This document shows positions 10,181-21,644 of a stretch of DNA of 64,000 nucleotides, piece after piece. The notes beneath the pieces were generated by a model. It worked only from the letters and a program-made list of their open reading frames with translations. It was not told where the DNA came from and did not search any database. This DNA is from Phaseolus vulgaris (lineage: Eukaryota > Streptophyta > Magnoliopsida > Fabales > Fabaceae). Where the stretch lies: the NCBI RefSeq assembly GCF_000499845.2, contig NC_023756.2, positions 9,655,344 to 9,719,343 of the forward strand, given 5' to 3'. The number at the start of each line of letters is the position of its first letter. The stretch's first letter is position 1. Position numbers and translations under genes: made by a program.

Positions 10181-11109
10181 CTCTTTCCTCCTTCAACCCT
10201 CTGAGGCACCTTTTAAGTTCAAAACCGTGACGGAGCACCAACCTCCAAAGCGGATAATACCTCGGATGCGATGATTGACCCTAGCGATGCTATCTCTCAT
10301 CTTGGGGTTAGAACATAACTCTGAACTGAATTACTAAAAGAAACCCCCACTGACTTGAGTGTCGAAGTATCTTTGCAGGTACCCCACCCTCTCGAACATC
10401 AGATGAAATAGTGGCAAGCATGAACAGGTAGGAGCAATTCGGTATGGGATATTCAGTCTCAGATAAGTTGTAAGAACATGTGCATTTCAACTACAAAATC
10501 AATATGTTGTTTTGGAAAATAATCTGTTAGGATTCTTTTTGAATTGTTGTAAACAATTATTTATGAATTTTTTTATGTACAATTCACCCTCTGTTGAACT
10601 TAACTTCCCCTTATTTCAACATCTATGACTCTTGCATACACACAAATAGGAATTTTTTTTTTGAAGTTTCTTTTGAGGAAGATTTGTTAAAGATATTTGA
10701 AAAATCTCTAGGTAGGAAAAACTTGGTTCTTAAGCGGTCCTAGTGACTCACCTCTCTTTTTTCATAGAGAACTCAGAAAAAATTTAACCTTTTGACCTTG
10801 TAAGAAACTTCCAACCTTGAAAACCATTTGTGAATTTTTTTATTACTCTCTGATGAATCAAACCATTGTGATTTTTTTTATTCAACAATAAGTGATCATT
10901 CTCTTCATTATTCTTGTGTGCATGAGTCAGAGTGATCATAAGGGAGAATTTGCAAGAGATTAAAATAAGAAAGAAATTATAGATTATATAAGGGACATGT
11001 TTTCTCAGATAATGAGAATTTAAGAAAAACTTAGGGGCAAATACAGAGAGGGTTCAAATAAAAAAACAAGAAAATTATAGGGACCCTTACTGCCAAAGAG
11101 AAAAAAAGG
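10181..11109. other. Non-coding, probably retroelement leader
   Basis: No recognisable coding sequence. The last few hundred bases before the gag fragment are consistent with the untranslated leader of a gypsy element. Confidence 0.3.
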
Positions 11110-11517
11110 GTGTGTAGCAATCCTTACTATATTCATTCCTATCAACCACCTCTTAAGCATCATTATAAGCCTAAAAATTCCCCTTATTCTATAGAGCCTG
11201 ATTTGTACCTTCCCTCTTTTGATGGAAATAAAAATATTGAGGCATATTTAGAAAGGGAGACAATGGTTTATGAAAATTTTGAAAACCACCAAGTGAAATA
11301 TTTTAGAAGATAATCAATGGTTACCTTAGGTTTTCAAGAACATGCCATGTCTTGGTGGAAACAAAGGCAAAATGATGTTAGGATTGATAGAAAATCAGAA
11401 ATTTTGAATTGGAATGAATTGAAGGTGTGTATGAGAAGAAATTTGCAATCAAAGCTCACAGAGTATACTTCGCAGAGTGAAGAATTTACAAAGTTTAACA
11501 CACAACCCAACTAATTA
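11110..11517 (+). pseudogene. Ty3/gypsy gag (capsid) fragment
   Basis: One frame with a single in-frame stop (TAA at 11,311-11,313) encodes a retrotransposon gag signature: DLYLPSFDGNKNIEAYLE, then MVTLGFQEHAMSWWKQRQ, then ILNWNELKVCMRRNL. The spacing from the FDG..EAYLE block to the WW motif fits the retrotransposon gag family, which forms the particle capsid. Zinc knuckle, protease and pol are not found downstream, so it is a truncated relic. Plus strand. Confidence 0.65.
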
Positions 11518-12282
11518 GACACTTTGTGATGGAGGATCATCCAACCATATCCAACCACCACAACTCTGGCTAAGATAAGAGAAGAGAATAATTCACAATT
11601 GAAGACATTCTTTCTCTTAGCCCTTTAGAAATTGTAAATAGTATAATAGGATTTTCAGTTTTAAGCTTTGTATTCTAAGTCATGCATAGAATTGGAAGAA
11701 TATGCACTTAGACCTAGGGTTAGAAAGTTCATACAATAGCTCCTATAAACTCTAACTTGTCATGCAATCTAGGGTTTCGATAGCTTTCTTAGCACACTAC
11801 TTGATCCAATTTTCCCTATTAATAAGGTTCATCTCCGTGTAATATTCAGACCTTGAATGAGAATAAAGAAACTCTGCACAATTCATATTTCAATTACTTT
11901 TGTGTCTCACTTTATTCCTTGTTAGAGTCCCATGTGAACTATCTTAGAAGCATCAAGAAGTTAGCTCAACCTCTTTTTGTTCTATGTGTGAATCCATACA
12001 CACTTCATATATCCATGGTAAATTCCATTCATCATTCAACTTCGCTACAAAACTGCAAACTCCATGCATCATTATGCTTGGAACGTCTAAGGACCGAGCC
12101 AATTTGCATCACTCTATGTAGCATATATAATTTTGTACAAATAAAACTTTCTTTCACGTTCTCACAAACTTGCATTTCTCTTGTTGTTCTTTTGTATTGT
12201 TTCTATATTTTTCTTTTTCATCTTCATGGTCTTTATATAGCTTGCAGAAGATGATTGTTGAAGATTGTGCATTGCACTTCAT
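11518..12282. other. Non-coding after gag remnant
   Basis: A 133-codon open frame at 11,853-12,254 has cysteine- and serine-rich sequence without any domain and is probably chance. Nothing else recognised. Confidence 0.35.
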
Positions 12283-12700
12283 CACATAGACGTTAGACGC
12301 TCCATATGAAAACTTTTGCTTTGATGATTTCTTGCACATCTTGAATGCGTGTTGTAATTTGAATACTTTCTATCTTTTTATGAATTTGAACATTGACGTT
12401 TTTAATCCATTTAACTTTAAATCTATTCGAAATTACACTTTAACACCTTATTGTCATTAGAGGCTATATAAGACTACTTCTGCTCTGATGATATCTTTGC
12501 ATATCTTAACCAATTAATATCACGCATTTTGAATTTGAAATGTTTCTTTACATGCAAATATTTGAATGTTAAAGATTAATTCTATTATAATCAAAGTCTG
12601 CACAAATTACCTATTGTAGCACCTTTGTTTTTCCTTTAGACGCTCTATATGGAAACACGTGATTTGATCTAACTTCACATCTTCACTTTTGTTAGCAATT
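12283..12700 (+). repeat. Degenerate ~170-bp tandem repeat, three units
   Basis: A unit headed by GTTAGACGCTCCATATGAAAAC (12,290), ATTAGAGGCTATATAAGACTAC (12,457) and TTTAGACGCTCTATATGGAAAC (12,636), each about 20 bases long, repeats at roughly 167-177-bp spacing. Matching text such as TTTGATGATTTCTTGCACATC versus CTGATGATATCTTTGCATATC follows each head. Units are strongly diverged. Related heads recur at 15,328, 16,628, 17,240 and 17,826. Confidence 0.55.
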
Positions 12701-15416
12701 TCTAAAAAAAGAATAAACATCATATCAATAATAATCATCATTAGAAAGCATGGGAGTCACTAGATAATATTCTTTTATTTTCATAATCATAAATTATAAA
12801 AACCTTCTATTATAAAATTTTTACTGGTAATATATTTTCAAAAACCTTATAAGTTTGTATAAGTTTTAAATGTTGAAGAATATCAAACTTTAACATATAT
12901 TTATTTCATCAAAATATAATTTTGAAAAATGCATTAACACTATAGTTGAATATACCTTTGTTTTTTGAAAACATTCTAGTTTAACATTGTATTTTGAAAA
13001 CTCTCTAATACTGATTTCATTTTTACCAGTGAAGTGTATTAGTATATAAAATACTTTATAACCATCCTAAAATATATATTTCATTCAAAAATAATCAAGA
13101 CAATCAAGATATGCATTTTTTCAATATGCTCTATTTTATGTTCATAATACGAAAATTCTCTAGAAAACATAATCAATTGTTCTCATAAAAACTTTGTCTT
13201 ATCTGATTTAATATTTTCAAATGAGGCTCTAAAATATTCAACTAGTGTTAGAAATAATTCTTAGAACACTAATATTGAGTTCAAACACTTTCTGATACAT
13301 TAGATCGTCTAATGTGTAGAAGAGAACATGATAGTTTGACATGCAGAAAATGAATTGATCGTCTAAGAGGTTCATGGTAACTATTTCTTCTAACTTGTCT
13401 TGTTCTTTGGAATCATTTAGCATGTTTGAGCATCCAAAGACCATCTAAGATATTAAACTGTAAAATTTGATTTTACTCATTTGAACCCGGTGACCATGTA
13501 ACAAGCTTAACTCTGAGAGAGATTGTTTAACAGTTTTAATACTTCAAGACTGACTAATAGGTTTAATCTTAATAAACTGTCTAGAGTGCTTATGTTTATG
13601 TTTGCACATAAAGTAGCTTTGTTAAAAACCATAATACATCTTATAGTGTTTGTTATCATAAAAACTCATAGACTCTCTTATCATGAAACCGTTTAATGGG
13701 TATTAGATCCTTTAACAGGTAATAGATCGTCATGAGTCTTAACAAATTGTAGCATAAACTAAAAACAAGGGAAATGAAACAAAAACAATGAAATTAAATT
13801 TTTAGACAATCTAATCTACAATCACCTATTAGATCGTCTAACAATTGTTATGAAGAAAGTAACATGAGTTGTGCAAGAGGGTATACAAAGAGAGAGCGAT
13901 AAAGAAAGAGAGTGAGGGCGTTAAACATAAATATTAGAAACGTAAATGATAGAAATTTAAATTGTGAAAACTGTAAATGATTGAAATATAAAGTATAGGA
14001 AAAGAAAATTGCAAGGAATGTAGGTAGGAAAAATAAAGTTCAGAAAACATAAAATAGAGCGTCGTGGGAATGTAAATTGAAATTGAATTAAACTGAAATC
14101 AGAATTAACAAAACTTGTAAGCTGAAAATGTAAAGTGCGAAAACTTAAACGATCAAGAATTGAAACAAAATTAAAAAAAAAAAGAAAATTTAATACTAGA
14201 ATGAAAAACACGAATAAAAAACCATGATTAGTAATCTTCAACTTCAATTTGCAAGAGACTCAAATATGGAGTCCTTGTTATTGAAAAAGAGACAACTAAT
14301 TAGTTTGTATCATCTTAAAAAAGCACTTTCAATCGAAAATAGAGTTTTGAAAAGATTTTGAAGAAGAAAACACTAAAACAAAGTATCATCAAACATGATT
14401 TTTTATTAGTTATTACCTATTTCCATAACTAAATTCAAGTTGAATGATAAAGTGAAGAATGTAAAAGGGTAGAGGGAAGAAGAATTGCGAGAGAAAATGA
14501 AGGATAAAAATGAAGAACTAAACTACCTTATTATCGCGTTGAAGTGTCAAATCTACTTGCTATCTAAGTCATGTGCCTTTATATGTATGTTTCTCTTCAA
14601 CTTATCTCTATTTATAGAGTTTTGAAGCTTTACAAATGGATCTTGAATCAGGTCCACAAATACGTTCTAAAACTATCTAAACTAACTTCAACTTCTTCCT
14701 TAAGTGCTCTGTTATGCATCTAGTGCTAGTTGACCAAGAATCTTTGATCTTCAATTGCATATTTTGCAAATTTTTTCTTAAACTCAACTTCTTATATTAT
14801 TCATTGTATAAATGTATTTATTCAAGCTTCTAAGATCAAAGTGAAATTCAAAAAATGTTCCTACAATTAATCAAAGCATCTGTTAGACGGTTTAAACAAA
14901 ATTTAAGCTATAAAATGCAATTTTTATTATGCTTTTATTGAAATCCTAAATTTATATAGAAAATACAAATCTAAACTATAAACAAAAAACAAGTACAGAA
15001 GAAACCCCAAGGAAATGTAGTTAGCCTAAAAAAATTTATCAAAACCGAGAGTTATCAACCATCAATAAGTATAAAAAGGTTTCATGATAGACGACCTAAC
15101 AGATCATATGAGCTTTTAACTTGAATTCAACTTATAAACAAGTTGTAATGATGAAATGATTTTTAGATAAAATTTAAGTTTTTAAATCTTTATTCTCGAC
15201 GTCCATAATATCTGGACGTTTTATTACCAAGGGTCTTATAATAAACTACTTAGGAAACAAGAAATCTAAGCATTTATGATTAATTGTATACGTTGAAGCT
15301 TTGATGTCTTTTTTAGTTCACATAGTCGTTAGACGCTCAATATCGAAACTCTTTAATATGATTGACTCTTTTGTGCCTTGGACTTTAAATGTATTTTGAA
15401 TTCTTTTTTTCGTTGT
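12701..15416. repeat. Diverged dispersed/tandem repeat block
   Basis: No gene. The stretch 13,240-13,760 shares phrases with 43,320-43,860 in the same orientation, including CATAGACTCTCTTATC followed by GAAACC and several TTAGATCGTCTAA-like motifs. The 13,900-14,250 part is purine-rich. Another repeat head (GTTAGACGCTCAATATCG) is at 15,328. The region probably consists of old LTR or satellite-like DNA. Confidence 0.45.
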
Positions 15417-16549
15417 TGATGACTATTTTTCGACAAGTGTATCGCATCCGAAGTAATAATTTGTCCCTAAGGACGAATATCGAACTCACAAGGAATATTT
15501 GAATTATCAAGTATAAAATTCACTAAATAGAAAACAAAATAATGAAGTTCGTTGGAAGTTTGTTATGATTACGGGAATTGTAAAGAAAGCAAGTTAAAGA
15601 GTTTGTTGGTTCAATTGGGAAAATTAGGATTGAGATTCATCCTTCTTACTCTTTTGTATTTTGGAAAGCATAGTACTATTTTGTCCTTTGATTGATATTG
15701 ATGCCCATATAAAATTCATTTATATCGATTCCTCACATAAAATTATTAAGAGAGTCTCCTAAATATCGATTTCTCGCATATTTATAAAAACTCTTTAGCA
15801 TTACGATCAGATGTTGATAGCAATTAACATTTCAATTATATTCCTATCATTCAAATATGTTAAACATTATCATTTGGGTCAGAAACTTAGAGATACTTTT
15901 CTGTCAAATCTAAGGATCTTAATCATGGTAAACAAGCATTACAAATAAAATGACAATACCAATAATCAATCAAGAACAAAATATTATATTTAAATATCAC
16001 CTCAATACATAAGAGTTTGAACAAATTACTCTCAATCCCAAATGGTAGAATTAGTCACTCCTGTTGACCATTATAAGCATGGAAAGCAAGAAAATAAGAT
16101 CCAGGATAGTTCTCCTTGACGACAGCCTCCTCTGGGGTTTTCTAACACATTTTATTCTCCTAATTGATATCTAAGGTTGTGCCTCATATTTAATCTAGTT
16201 GGACTTGGGCTAAGTGACTTCTCACCTAGGCGTGACTAAGCTCGCTTGGGCAAGATCCCTTAGGAGCTTCTAGCTTAGGCGAGTTTGAGTGAGTGTTTAG
16301 AGCATTCTAGCTTTCCCTTTATATCTTGTATTTTCTTCGTTTGCCCTTTCATCTCCATTTTTTCCTATAATCCTGAAATTAACACAAATTTGGGAATAAT
16401 CATTTGTATTCATATTATAATCACAAAATATGTAAAAATATTTAAATTCATAAATTAAGGGTTATCATATCATTATTTTATCAATTAATATCCATAAGTA
16501 TTTGTATTTTAATATGAAATATTACTGAAATATGACACTTATCAGTTGT
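15412..16549 (-). mobile_element. Solo LTR with 5-bp target-site duplication GTTGT
   Basis: The LTR spans 15,417-16,544 (1,128 bp). Read on the minus strand it starts TGATAAGTGTCATATTTC and ends ATAGTCATCA (TG...CA). It is flanked by GTTGT at 15,412-15,416 and again at 16,545-16,549, a perfect target duplication. No internal retroelement sequence adjoins it, so it is a solo LTR left by LTR-LTR recombination. A second, diverged copy lies inverted at 40,929-42,087. The internal GCCCAAGCGAGC/TAGGTGAGAAGTC text resembles legume gypsy LTRs, but the lineage is uncertain. Confidence 0.85.
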
Positions 16550-18440
16550 CCAAATGTCAATGTTGTAATCTTGGGTATCTTTAATAATATCCTTTGTTGT
16601 GATGCATTTTTCATCATCTTCTTCTCATCAAACGTTGAATATGGTAACTTCTACTTTAATCATATATTGCATGTCCTTGAGCATGTGAAAGAATTTGAAT
16701 CGTTTCCTTTGAATTATTTGATGTGAACTTTAACCCTTTAATGCTTCGTGACTGCATCTTCAATTATTTTTGTCACGTTGTTTCTCCATGAATGCAGTAC
16801 ACACTTGATAAGGAAACTTTAGCTTTGTTAATATATGTGCGCAATTATCATTTGATATTTGCATCAATGCATTTTGCATTCCTTTTATACTTATGATTAT
16901 TTGAACATTGAATATATATTTCCGTAAAAGGTTGAATCATGTTCTTTATTTCTTTATCACATACTCGTTCTTTCAAATTGTTTCCTTAACTAGATGAATT
17001 ACAACATTGTGTTTGATCTATTTAAAATTGATTTTTCATACTTGTTTCACTACATATCCTTCATTCTTGTATCAAATGTTGGAATTGGAATGTTATGGTA
17101 TAAGCTATGAATACTTATTTGACCCATGATTGCATTTGAGAGTAAATTTGTTACGTGTGCTTCCTCTAAGCAATGACTGCATGACACTTTAATGTTTTAT
17201 TGCACAAATCTCGTTCATCAACTCACGGTTTCCTTAATCAAACACGGAGTATGGAAACTCTAGATATTGACTTTGTGTACATCTTTATGTTCCTAAAATA
17301 CATTTAGAAACCTTTCATAAATCTCAACAATCAATATAATCTTTAAATTAAAGCATGGGTATCACTACAAAACAATATCTTCGAATTATCAAGTCTTTCT
17401 ATTCTTAGATATTAATTCAAATGTATTATCAAGATATTACAGGTTTATACTTAGATTAATTCTTTTCATTATAAACATAATTCCTCTTAGATATTTTCCA
17501 CAAAACATATTTCAAAAAATCTTTTAATGTGTATTACATGTGTGCTCTGTTTTTCGAAATCTTTCTAATACAAATTTAATATTGGTTAATAACGCACAAT
17601 TATATGTATAAACATTTAAGAAAATGTTTTCATTCATCAAGCATTTAAAGCACATGATATATTCATTTAACGTTGTGCTTTATTTAACTTTCTACTGTTA
17701 AAACATTCTATTATTTTTTTACTCAATTCGTTTTGATTTTATCTTTGACTTGAATGCATTTGCAATATCAAAAGGAGTTTAGAAAACATTTTATAATCAT
17801 TTGATCATGTAAGTAATTAAATTATTGAGTATGGAAACTTCCCTGTCAAATGATCATCCAATGCACATTATCATCTGTCATTTTTTACATAATCTTCGTC
17901 TGATTTGTTATAGAGTTTTCATCGTTTGGAACTTTAGTGTTAACTCTTTCTAACATATGCGCTCAACTTTGCTACATTGAGTTCTTCTGTAGACATTGTT
18001 TGATGCTTTAGGAGACCTCCATATAACTCTTCAATATTTGAACATCATCTAGTGAGTTTCTCTGAGACATCATTTGTCATTTCTTCATATATAAATCGTT
18101 TAGTACTTTCAATGAAGACAAGTTTTTTGTTCATTTCAACACATGTTCATTTCTGCACATTGTTTGACAAGTTCAGTTAAGACTTAGTCTGTCTTTTGAT
18201 CTTTTGTTCATAATGGTGTTTGACATTGTCTAACACTTTGTGTGAGATCATCTTTATCTTTTGTTGAGACAATTGTCTAGCATTCATTCTTTGCAACTTT
18301 TAGCTCATGTATTGTTTGATACTTCCAATTTTGAAGATTATGTCTTAGTGTGCTATATATTACATTGTTTAATGTGTTCTGTGAGTGTTTATTTGTTCAT
18401 AATTTCTGCTTAGCTCTCATGATCCCTTGATATATGATTT
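16550..18440 (+). repeat. Continuation of degenerate tandem repeat block
   Basis: Text continuous with the array left of the solo LTR: heads such as GTTGAATATGGTAACTTC (16,631), GGAGTATGGAAACTC (17,245) and GAGTATGGAAACTTCC (17,828). No genes. Spacing is irregular, so array membership is inferred from similarity only. Confidence 0.4.
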
Positions 18441-18447
18441 CAAATGG

Positions 18448-18591
18448 TTTTGTACATGAGTGGTCTTGGTTATACATATTGTAAAGTAACAGACAATTTA
18501 TCACCCATAAACTGAGAGTCTATGAATTTTAATGATAACAAAGCACTATAAGATGTGTTATATGTATGACCAAGTTCACTCATGTACAACA
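18448..18591. repeat. Imperfect inverted repeat (hairpin-capable)
   Basis: The arm TTTGTACATGAGTGG...CTTGGTTATACATA (18,448-18,480) is complementary to TATGTATGACCAAGTTCACTCATGTACAAC (18,561-18,591, key parts) with an 80-base loop. The right arm with TAATGATAACAAA upstream recurs at 60,515-60,577, so it is also a dispersed repeat, perhaps an LTR end. Confidence 0.6.
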
Positions 18592-18860
18592 CAAAAAAAA
18601 AAACAAAAAAAAACAATTTGCCTTCGTAAAAAGTAATTTTTTGAGAAATATTTACTCTTTGTCCCAAAAGAAAATAGATGACAATTTCTTCTTAACGTTT
18701 CATTTTCTAGTGGGTTAAATATGAGTACTTTAGTAAATCACCATGAAGACAAAGATACATTTTTTCCCTCTCGATAGGCTTTCCCTCAGAAAACGAAAAT
18801 CACCATTTTGTTTCACCAAAACCTTCATCATTTTCTGTACACTAAACCCCTAGAAGAAGA

Positions 18861-19440
18861 ATGGCTTTCAAAACTCTTTTTTCCTCAACAATCAATGGGC
18901 CAACATCATTAGACACTACTCTCCTTGTAGAAAGGCATTGTGCACTCCAAGACTTAGATGAACATGGGATTGAAATCAACATTGATCTAGAAAGATGTGG
19001 AATTCGTGGCTTTTTCCTTCAGCCTTAACCCATCTATCCTGAAATGATAAGGATGTTTTGGAGAAATTTAAAATTGATAGAGAACAGAGCCATTATCTCC
19101 ACTGTACTAGGAAAAGAGGTAACTTTAAATCAGGAAAGTATCTCAGCTACTATCCAATGTGAGAGAATACCAAATTGCTTCTTCCCTGAATGGGAAAAGA
19201 TCTACACAGGCACTGGTATTGCAAGCTTTAAGATGACTTATTTTCAGAAAACCTAATAGGAAAAGAAACTGTATACGAGAAGCTATGGGATATGGGAAAA
19301 ATATGGCACCAAATTTGTTAAAAATGTATTTTCCCAAAGGGTGGGTTAAAGGACCAAGTTACTGAATATGGCAGATTTGTGATTTTCCACCTTCCATTTA
19401 AGAGAGGAAGGGAGATGACTTTGTACTTATAGAGGTAGGA
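18861..19440 (+). pseudogene. Plant retroelement/transposon ORF, one in-frame stop
   Basis: ATG at 18,861 opens a frame of 55 codons (MAFKTLFSSTINGP..., DTTLLVERHCALQDL, INIDLERCGIRGFF). A single TAA at 19,026-19,028 interrupts it, and it runs on to 19,256 (MIRMFWRNLKLIEN, LGKEVTLNQESISATIQC, PNCFFPEWEKIY). The order (polar N-terminus, FWxN block, then G-K-x-V...I...I-x-C) resembles the putative plant transposon protein family also seen at 6.5-7.3 kb. Further matching text in shifted frames (YEKLWDMG, YGRFVIFHL) continues to about 19,440. Function unknown; probably the ORF of a non-autonomous LTR element. Confidence 0.5.
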
Positions 19441-20600
19441 TGATACGTAAGACATATGAAGTGTTTAGTAAAAAGTAAAAGAAAAAAAAAACATTCTTCC
19501 CTTGTGACATATAAATGGCTCGAAATAGCAAAGATTGACGTTACACTCAATTAGTCTAATCCATAATAATTAACAAATTTTACCCTTGGTTGGTTGTGCA
19601 TTATTGGCTGAAATTAGTGAGTGATTGGAATTGACTCAATTGTTTTCTTTCCTCTTGTTTCTACTAAATATAGCACCTTATACTTGAACCAACAATTTGA
19701 GAATCACACTTACTTGTATTAGTTTGACACAATTAAATTAATTAAAACCAATTATGTAAATTTAATATGTTAATTTTCATTCCAATCTAGATACATATTT
19801 ATATAAAATAATTTTATTTACATGTTAATGTACTCAAAATATTACTCATTAAAGATTAAATCTAAACTTTGTAGATAAAAATCATCTTCAAAACGTCAAA
19901 CATAATTTTAACAAATCTCACATAAATACCATTTTTGAAATATCAAATTTTGTCATTAAATCTATCATCTCCTTGACCCATTTCAAGCTTCTAAGATGAT
20001 ATGTCTTTATCATATTTATTTCTAATAGAAAAAACTTCTCTTTTTCTATTTTTCTAGCATACCAATCAAAACCATCACACATCTCATATAACCTAAAAAT
20101 ATAATCAAACTCTAGGAACAAATCTCAACTTATAAGTTGAATTCAACGTAAAATCTAGTTTCTAAGCACATATCAAGTTCCTTAGTACTCTTGAATCACA
20201 ATTTTACCAGAGGCGTTTCACCTTTAGGACACTTCTAGTGCGACACCAAAAAAGATGCTTGATTCAAATTATTTTGACATAGTTTTATTTTTATTAACTA
20301 TCTAAAGGCACTTTCGAAAAATGAGTTTTTTTAAATGCAACTCCCTAAAATACACAAACAGTCTTGCAACAGATAAAGCCAAGCTTCAATGTTAACCCGA
20401 AGGAAACCAATCTAAAGCAAAGCCTCATCAAGTGCACACACCCTAAATACTTTTTCTATAGCCACAGAAAGTACTGTTAAGTACTGCTAAGTAATTTTAA
20501 TGTCATCAAGGAAAAGAAGCAGCAAATAAAATTCCAGAAGTCAAAATTTTGGATGTTGTTAAACAAAATGTGTGGTTCCAACAAATACTGCAAAAAAAAT
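19441..20600. other. Intergenic, no gene seen
   Basis: A+T-rich; no domain-bearing frame on either strand. The last 100 bases probably contain the 3' UTR of the minus-strand eS7 gene. Confidence 0.4.
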
Positions 20601-20625
20601 ATCCTCCATTAAAGCTAGCAGCATC

Positions 20626-21644
20626 TCAGGCTTCTGTGACTGGATAATCAAATACTACATCTTTTCCAGTAAGCTTCCTGTAAACTCCAGAAAAAGTCTC
20701 CAGCTTGTACTCAGTGTTATTGCGCTCCTTGGGATCCAAGAAAACCTTACATTTAAAAGGTTGTAAAAAAAACAATTTATAAGTTACATGAGATGGGAAA
20801 TGTCAAAAAATAAATTCAAATTAATGAAAACTTCACAAGCAATTACCTTCATAATTTTTGACCCATCAATTCTATATCTGGTCCTTTTGCCAACAATCTC
20901 TGCAGGATACACAACATCCTCTAGCATGGCATCATGGACAGAAGTCAATGTCCGGGTCCGGGGACGCTGAACGGCAGAGCCCTTCTTTGGTGGCCGCAAG
21001 ATCCTCCTTGTGGCAATCAAAATAACATCCTGTCATTTGATATACATTCTTCAGTTAATAATACAATTTAGTGTTCCTGGAACTCAATATAATCATAAAG
21101 TGATATGGTAAATATGTACATAAAGGGGGAAAATAGAAAAGAAAACCAAAAAGACAAACTTTTCATATCAAGATATATTGCAGTAAAATACAACCTTCCC
21201 GCTAAATTTCTTCTCCAACTCTCTGACAAGTCGGAGATGAATCTTGTGGAATGCTTTGCTCAATCTGAAAGGCACATAGATGACTACAGCCTTGCGATTA
21301 TTCGCCACATCCATTTGACTGCACGAGAAAATGTTCTTCTGATAAGAAAAACTTTTATGAGCAGGAATACATCAATTGATTATTTGCAACACCCTTCTTA
21401 CATTGCTTGATTTATATAGAGATCTTTCAAGTCACTTTTCAGCTCCTGGTTGGTATTCTCCAAGTCAAATAAGTACTGCACAGTCATAAAATAACAGGGT
21501 TTCAAAATTAAGAATAATCATGAATTCGTGAAATAAATTCATTCTAACAACGAGAAAGAGGGCAATAACCTGTGCAACTGTCTCCTCAAGTTCAGTGGGC
21601 TCTGCATCCTTATCCTTGAGAATTTTCTTCCTCGAAGTGTACAT
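20626..21644 (-). CDS. RPS7: 40S ribosomal protein S7 (eS7)
   Basis: Five coding exons on the minus strand, all GT-AG: 21644..21570, 21475..21402, 21318..21195, 21029..20847 and 20745..20626. They total 576 nt with the TGA stop, giving 191 residues, the usual plant eS7 length. The protein starts [16 protein letters not shown]. It contains [73 protein letters not shown] and [18 protein letters not shown], and ends [12 protein letters not shown]. eS7 is a structural protein of the small cytosolic ribosomal subunit, needed for small-subunit rRNA processing. The ATG at 21,644 is chosen by homology; a leader-intron acceptor (GTGAAACAG) lies 10 bases upstream. The frame closes across all exons with no lesion, so this is probably a working gene. 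Confidence 0.95.

Noticed and set aside
10250..10320. Resemblance of GGATGCGATGATTGACC to plant 5S rRNA (Cassandra-type TRIM)
   Set aside because: Only about a dozen bases match and the 5S internal promoter boxes are not preserved.
11853..12254. 133-codon open frame on the plus strand
   Set aside because: No domain or family resemblance, cysteine/serine-rich chance composition, and it lies within repeat-derived DNA after a dead gag.
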